From Babesia bovis T2Bo (lineage: Eukaryota; Apicomplexa; Aconoidasida; Piroplasmida; Babesiidae): a stretch of 64,000 bases of DNA. Made by a program: the position numbers and the translations under genes. Positions 60,601 to 64,000 of this stretch are shown in pieces; position 1 is the stretch's first letter, and every line of letters starts with the position of its first letter. Under the pieces are notes generated by a model. That model was not told the origin of the DNA, ran no database searches, and saw only the letters and a list, made by a program, of their open reading frames with translations. The stretch lies in the NCBI RefSeq assembly GCF_000165395.2, contig NC_010575.1, positions 1,225,001 through 1,289,000 of the forward strand, read 5' to 3'.

Positions 60601-61944
60601 TTAGTGTGAATACATTAGTTGCTTGGCCTTCGCGCGTTCTGCCAAGCGCCGGCGTATTGCATCTTTGGCGTCCACTGCAGGCGCCACTTTGCGATTGGCG
60701 GTGTAGTTTGACCACTCACCACCAGTGTTCGAGTAGTAGTCCATCGGGTACACCGATCTGTACTCCTCACCGCTAAATGCCACAAACGACTCGTAGGGAT
60801 TCAATATCGGCTTTCCAAAACCGGTACCCCAATCGATCGATAACCTAGGGCAACCAATTTGTATGTAGGCATCGACGTCTAGAGCCTCTAGCTTGTCCAA
60901 CGTTATCTCCGAAAGCATCCTAAGGTGGTATTTGACCCCGCGCTTTTCCAGCATCTCCACAATTGAGCGCATGATGTTGACATTACCCTGCCTGCCCAGC
61001 ATGCTTCTGACGATACAAACTGACCGTGCAGCCCGAGCTTGGTTTATGGTATCACCCCTAGTAGCGTGTAAAGCCGCCACATCGTAGGATTCCTCAGTAA
61101 CGGTTTTCTGAAATGGGTCGAACCTATAGGCAGGTATCCCCGGGTTGTGTATAAGTGCACTCTCCAAGTGGAACCTGCCATCAGCGACGAATACTATTTT
61201 AGTGCATCCATCCAAAGGGTCTGACATACTGTCACAACAGGTTGTTACAGGGTCTCCAGCTACTTTCTCCGGGGTACTAGCTCGACCATTAAGCTCAAAG
61301 CGGCAGTGCTTAAGCATTGGCGACGTGCAACCAAGCACTTCACCAGGCAGTAGCGGTGACACCTGCGGCACTATCACCCTGTACCTAAAATGCCCGGAAT
61401 CGTCAATTTTACGAGCGGCATCGCGTAAAACGTTGGAGTACTGTATAGTGCCCATAAGAAAAAGACGGTCGTCGTGGTCAAACAGTTTGGTCACCACATC
61501 AGCCAAGTAGTCAGATGGAAAGCTGATCTCAACAAAAACATAAAGACATGGTACCAGCACTTGAGTCACAGGAATTAAACACGAATGACCATAATTTATA
61601 ATGAGGTCACAGCCAATAGCATGAGCTGTAATGTCATCTATACAACAGGCACCATAAGTTACATCAGCCATGATAATAACTTCCTCTAGACAGCTGCAGA
61701 AAAACTTCAGTATGTCCGCGAGTTCACAACCCCAAGCTAACAGGCCTTCCGGAAGTTGTAAGGCCACAGTTCTAGCTCCAAGATTCTTGATCCTTTCAAT
61801 GCACTTGGGAAGTTCAAAGTTATAGTTGCCCGGCAGTGCCTTACGTGCGACAACATCGATGTACGATTTGATGTGCTCCGTACTTGAAGGCTCGCCCTCC
61901 GGCCTGTTGGCAACTACAATATCCATAGTAGCGCCAGTAACCAT
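60601..61944 (-). CDS. DPH1: Diphthamide biosynthesis protein 1 (DPH1)
   Basis: Intronless, 447 aa. DPH1 with DPH2 forms the [4Fe-4S] enzyme that transfers the 3-amino-3-carboxypropyl group from SAM to a His of elongation factor 2. Seen: NYNFELPKCIERIKNLGARTVALQLPEGLL, then VIIMADVTYGACCIDDI (first cluster Cys), the motif YGHSCLIP, GEVLGCTSP (second Cys) and YIQIGCPRLSIDWG (third Cys), so the three iron-sulfur ligands are present. 'TYGACC.DD' and 'GCPR' distinguish DPH1 from DPH2. An alternative start is the Met seven codons further on (MDIVVANRPEG). It converges with the hypothetical membrane protein gene. Confidence 0.92.
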   Translation of the reverse strand: MVTGATMDIVVANRPEGEPSSTEHIKSYIDVVARKALPGNYNFELPKCIERIKNLGARTVALQLPEGLLAWGCELADILKFFCSCLEEVIIMADVTYGACCIDDITAHAIGCDLIINYGHSCLIPVTQVLVPCLYVFVEISFPSDYLADVVTKLFDHDDRLFLMGTIQYSNVLRDAARKIDDSGHFRYRVIVPQVSPLLPGEVLGCTSPMLKHCRFELNGRASTPEKVAGDPVTTCCDSMSDPLDGCTKIVFVADGRFHLESALIHNPGIPAYRFDPFQKTVTEESYDVAALHATRGDTINQARAARSVCIVRSMLGRQGNVNIMRSIVEMLEKRGVKYHLRMLSEITLDKLEALDVDAYIQIGCPRLSIDWGTGFGKPILNPYESFVAFSGEEYRSVYPMDYYSNTGGEWSNYTANRKVAPAVDAKDAIRRRLAERAKAKQLMYSH

Positions 61945-62851
61945 GCGATATCACGACTGTAGTATTTCTAGGGTAGTGTTACGTTCCTAGTGGCAGTCAG
62001 AGTTACGGTGTCCCTTACTGCGATATCTTGAGATAATATCTCAGCAAAATGCTGTCTATGCTACACATAACTTATATGGTTGCCTTTATGTACAGTGTGT
62101 AAGCATCTGTCTACCACCATGGCACTACGATAGTTCCGGTCTTTAAAAGTGCCAAGTACCCCGCAAATGGATATATTAAACTTATGGAAAAAGCCCTATA
62201 TACATGCAAAAGTCAACCAGATAGTTCCTGTCTGGTAACCATACGAGATCATGTTAATACTCTATAAATATTCAAAATTAGCGAATTACTCCCGTGATAA
62301 CAGCAGCTAACAAATGTACATGGTACATAGATATGGACTTAACCTAGTTTAGTCCAAACAATAGACACGGTTAATTCCCACATGTCTATAGGTACTCAGT
62401 AGATTTTGAAATTGAAACCCAAAAGGTTGTAATGCGATATCAGGGGAATTCATTGGACCTTTTGTGTTTGATTAAAATATTGCCGAGACTAATGTGTGTG
62501 GTTTCTGTACTGTTGTGCTTCATAAGTGGTTGTGGGAGCTCTACTCTTCAATGTGTAGGGCATTCGGCTCATACATACCAAACTTTAAACTACGAAAAGG
62601 TTGGTTTGTAAACCCAAAGTTTAATGTGTATATGTTTAATGCCATTCTGGATGGGCTTGTCATACACCCCGCTATCAGTACTGTAGACACCCATTACAAC
62701 CCAAGGTAAGGTAGACAGGCAAGCTCGTTGGTTCAATATATCTCTACACGTCAATTGGTAGTACTCCGGGATATTCATCGACCAGTGTGTCACGATCTGT
62801 TCGTGTCTAGGGCCCCGCGCCCACAGGCCGCGATGACCTTAAATTAACAAT
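61945..62851. other. Divergent intergenic region, ~0.9 kb
   Basis: 5' flanks of DPH1 (minus) and the last gene (plus). AT-rich; a near-palindrome ATATCTTGAGATAATATCTCA lies near 62022-62043 and may be only chance. The short plus-strand frame at 62494-62709 shows no coding features. Confidence 0.4.
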
Positions 62852-64000
62852 ATGAGCCGCAACGACAAGCCGTATATACGCCGATCGTCGCCATTGGTGC
62901 ATTCGCAACGTTGCGACTACATTGTTGCAGCAGATAGACGCACTGTATGCTACCGAGCTTCCTCAGTCAATAAGAATGGTAGCATTAGGACGAGATCAAA
63001 GTCACATGATGGCACGCGTAACGCATTCAGCTCCTGGGATGCCTTGGAGACCGTACTGAATGCCTATAACGAAGACACGCATCACAGCAGAGTTGACACT
63101 ACTTGGGATGAGCCCTCGCCAGCCACGTTGGACTTCAATTTCGGACCCGAGCGTTGGGATCCTTATAGCGATATCGAAGAGCCTTCCCAATTTGCATTGG
63201 ACAAGGTTGAACCGCGAAGTATATTCGACATATTTTCCAGTGACGTTGAACTAGATACTCCAAGCCCAGAACGTCTGACCACGCAAAGGCAATCTACCGT
63301 CAGTCCTCATATGCAAGTCCATCCCGATGCCTTCGACAATGCAATCAACAACCACCAAAACATCAATACAGATGCCCCAAGCGAGGAAGCATCAACTAGA
63401 ACCGTCACACCAGTCAACCAGGCGCAACCGGAAATATACAGACGGTCACCTGTACGAAGTTTATTCGATCCCATGCGCGGTGTTAGACGCCGGTCTCTAG
63501 GACGCCAGATATCGCCAACCACCACTCAACAACCAGTACTTAAATCTACTGGACTTTTGCGTGAACGCCTTGAAGAACGGTCACGTAATGCCGCCATGGG
63601 CACAAAAGTACGCAAGACCGAACATGTGTCATTTGCTAGTGACCCCGATACCTCTGCAGCTGAGCTGCTAAGAGGGATTATACCATGTGAGAAGCCTAAA
63701 GTACGTCCACCAACGCCATCACCCCTGGCAAGGCCAGGTAGATCCTTGATGGCATTCAAAAGAGCATTACACCAACAGGAAAGTTGGATACCCGAAGATG
63801 GTGGCAGCGTGTCGCTGCCACGCAGGGACCTACCACAGCGCAATATACCCACCGAAGAATCAGATGACTATTACCTTAGTGTTGATACCTCAAGGACTGC
63901 CCGCCTACTGTTACACAAGTACTACCGCCCAGAAAGAGAAAGTGAAATAAGAAGAATGCGCGATACGGATATATCATCAAAGAGAGAATATATCAACGAA
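62852..64000 (+). CDS. Hypothetical basic, low-complexity protein, 3' end cut by window edge
   Basis: The frame is open from the ATG at 62852 to the window end (383 codons seen). Composition is rich in Arg, Ser, Pro, Asp and Thr, with many R-x-S and S/T-P sites and repeated phrases such as PRSIFDIFSSD and PVRSLFDPMRG, an 'RSxFD' motif seen at least twice. No folded domain, membrane helix or signal peptide is visible. It may be a largely disordered nuclear or cytoskeletal protein, heavily phosphorylated. The true C-terminus lies outside the window. Confidence 0.6.
   Translation, partial: MSRNDKPYIRRSSPLVHSQRCDYIVAADRRTVCYRASSVNKNGSIRTRSKSHDGTRNAFSSWDALETVLNAYNEDTHHSRVDTTWDEPSPATLDFNFGPERWDPYSDIEEPSQFALDKVEPRSIFDIFSSDVELDTPSPERLTTQRQSTVSPHMQVHPDAFDNAINNHQNINTDAPSEEASTRTVTPVNQAQPEIYRRSPVRSLFDPMRGVRRRSLGRQISPTTTQQPVLKSTGLLRERLEERSRNAAMGTKVRKTEHVSFASDPDTSAAELLRGIIPCEKPKVRPPTPSPLARPGRSLMAFKRALHQQESWIPEDGGSVSLPRRDLPQRNIPTEESDDYYLSVDTSRTARLLLHKYYRPERESEIRRMRDTDISSKREYINE

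Overview
The window is nuclear DNA from an apicomplexan piroplasm, most like Babesia (B. bovis group). The evidence is moderately AT-rich DNA with closely packed genes on both strands, many GT..AG introns of only about 33-40 nt, an ApiAP2-type protein, several proteins of plastid (apicoplast) type with N-terminal secretory leaders, and a lineage-specific family of secreted proteins. Species assignment is inference; no database was available. Spliced gene models were built by hand from frame continuity, splice sites and family motifs, and each total divides by three.

Layout. 1-19.7 kb holds conserved housekeeping genes: CAF-1 p60/Cac2 (cut by the left edge), LSM14/Scd6, a single-domain 6-TM cation channel, a PI31-like C-terminal protein, a TruB pseudouridine synthase with a leader, a large EF-hand protein with a degenerate PPP phosphatase domain, the PKA catalytic subunit, a U1A/U2B''-type RRM protein, Kish/TMEM167, eIF3e, tRNA-Ala and an ApiAP2-like gene. 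20-42 kb is an accessory, duplication-rich island. It has four members of a secreted family starting MEVARRNNGFRK, a 437-aa secreted protein plus a 5'-truncated copy of it, two 5S rRNA genes in duplicated flanks, and a 498-aa probable GPI-anchored protein. Embedded in it are the conserved SF3A1 gene and an ABCC-type transporter. 42.5-64 kb is again conserved: an E1 enzyme with a signal peptide (apicoplast UBA1 type), a DDX49-type helicase, eIF6, endonuclease IV, tRNA-Thr, pICln, UTP4, ATG8, a SufE-MnmA fusion, DPH1 and several proteins I do not recognise.

How they fit together. Many genes serve RNA biology: pre-mRNA splicing (SF3A1, U1A/U2B'', pICln), ribosome biogenesis and translation (UTP4, DDX49, eIF6, eIF3e, DPH1, 5S rRNA, tRNAs) and tRNA modification (TruB, MnmA). 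A second theme is the apicoplast: TruB, E1/UBA1, possibly endonuclease IV, ATG8 and SufE-MnmA. The accessory island carries secreted or surface proteins whose copies differ by mosaic recombination and inversion, as expected for host-interaction genes. The most unusual items are the SufE-MnmA fusion, the mosaic MEVARR family with its LPxxLAxEA helical motif, the phosphatase-like domain without metal ligands, and a compact structured-RNA candidate next to tRNA-Ala.
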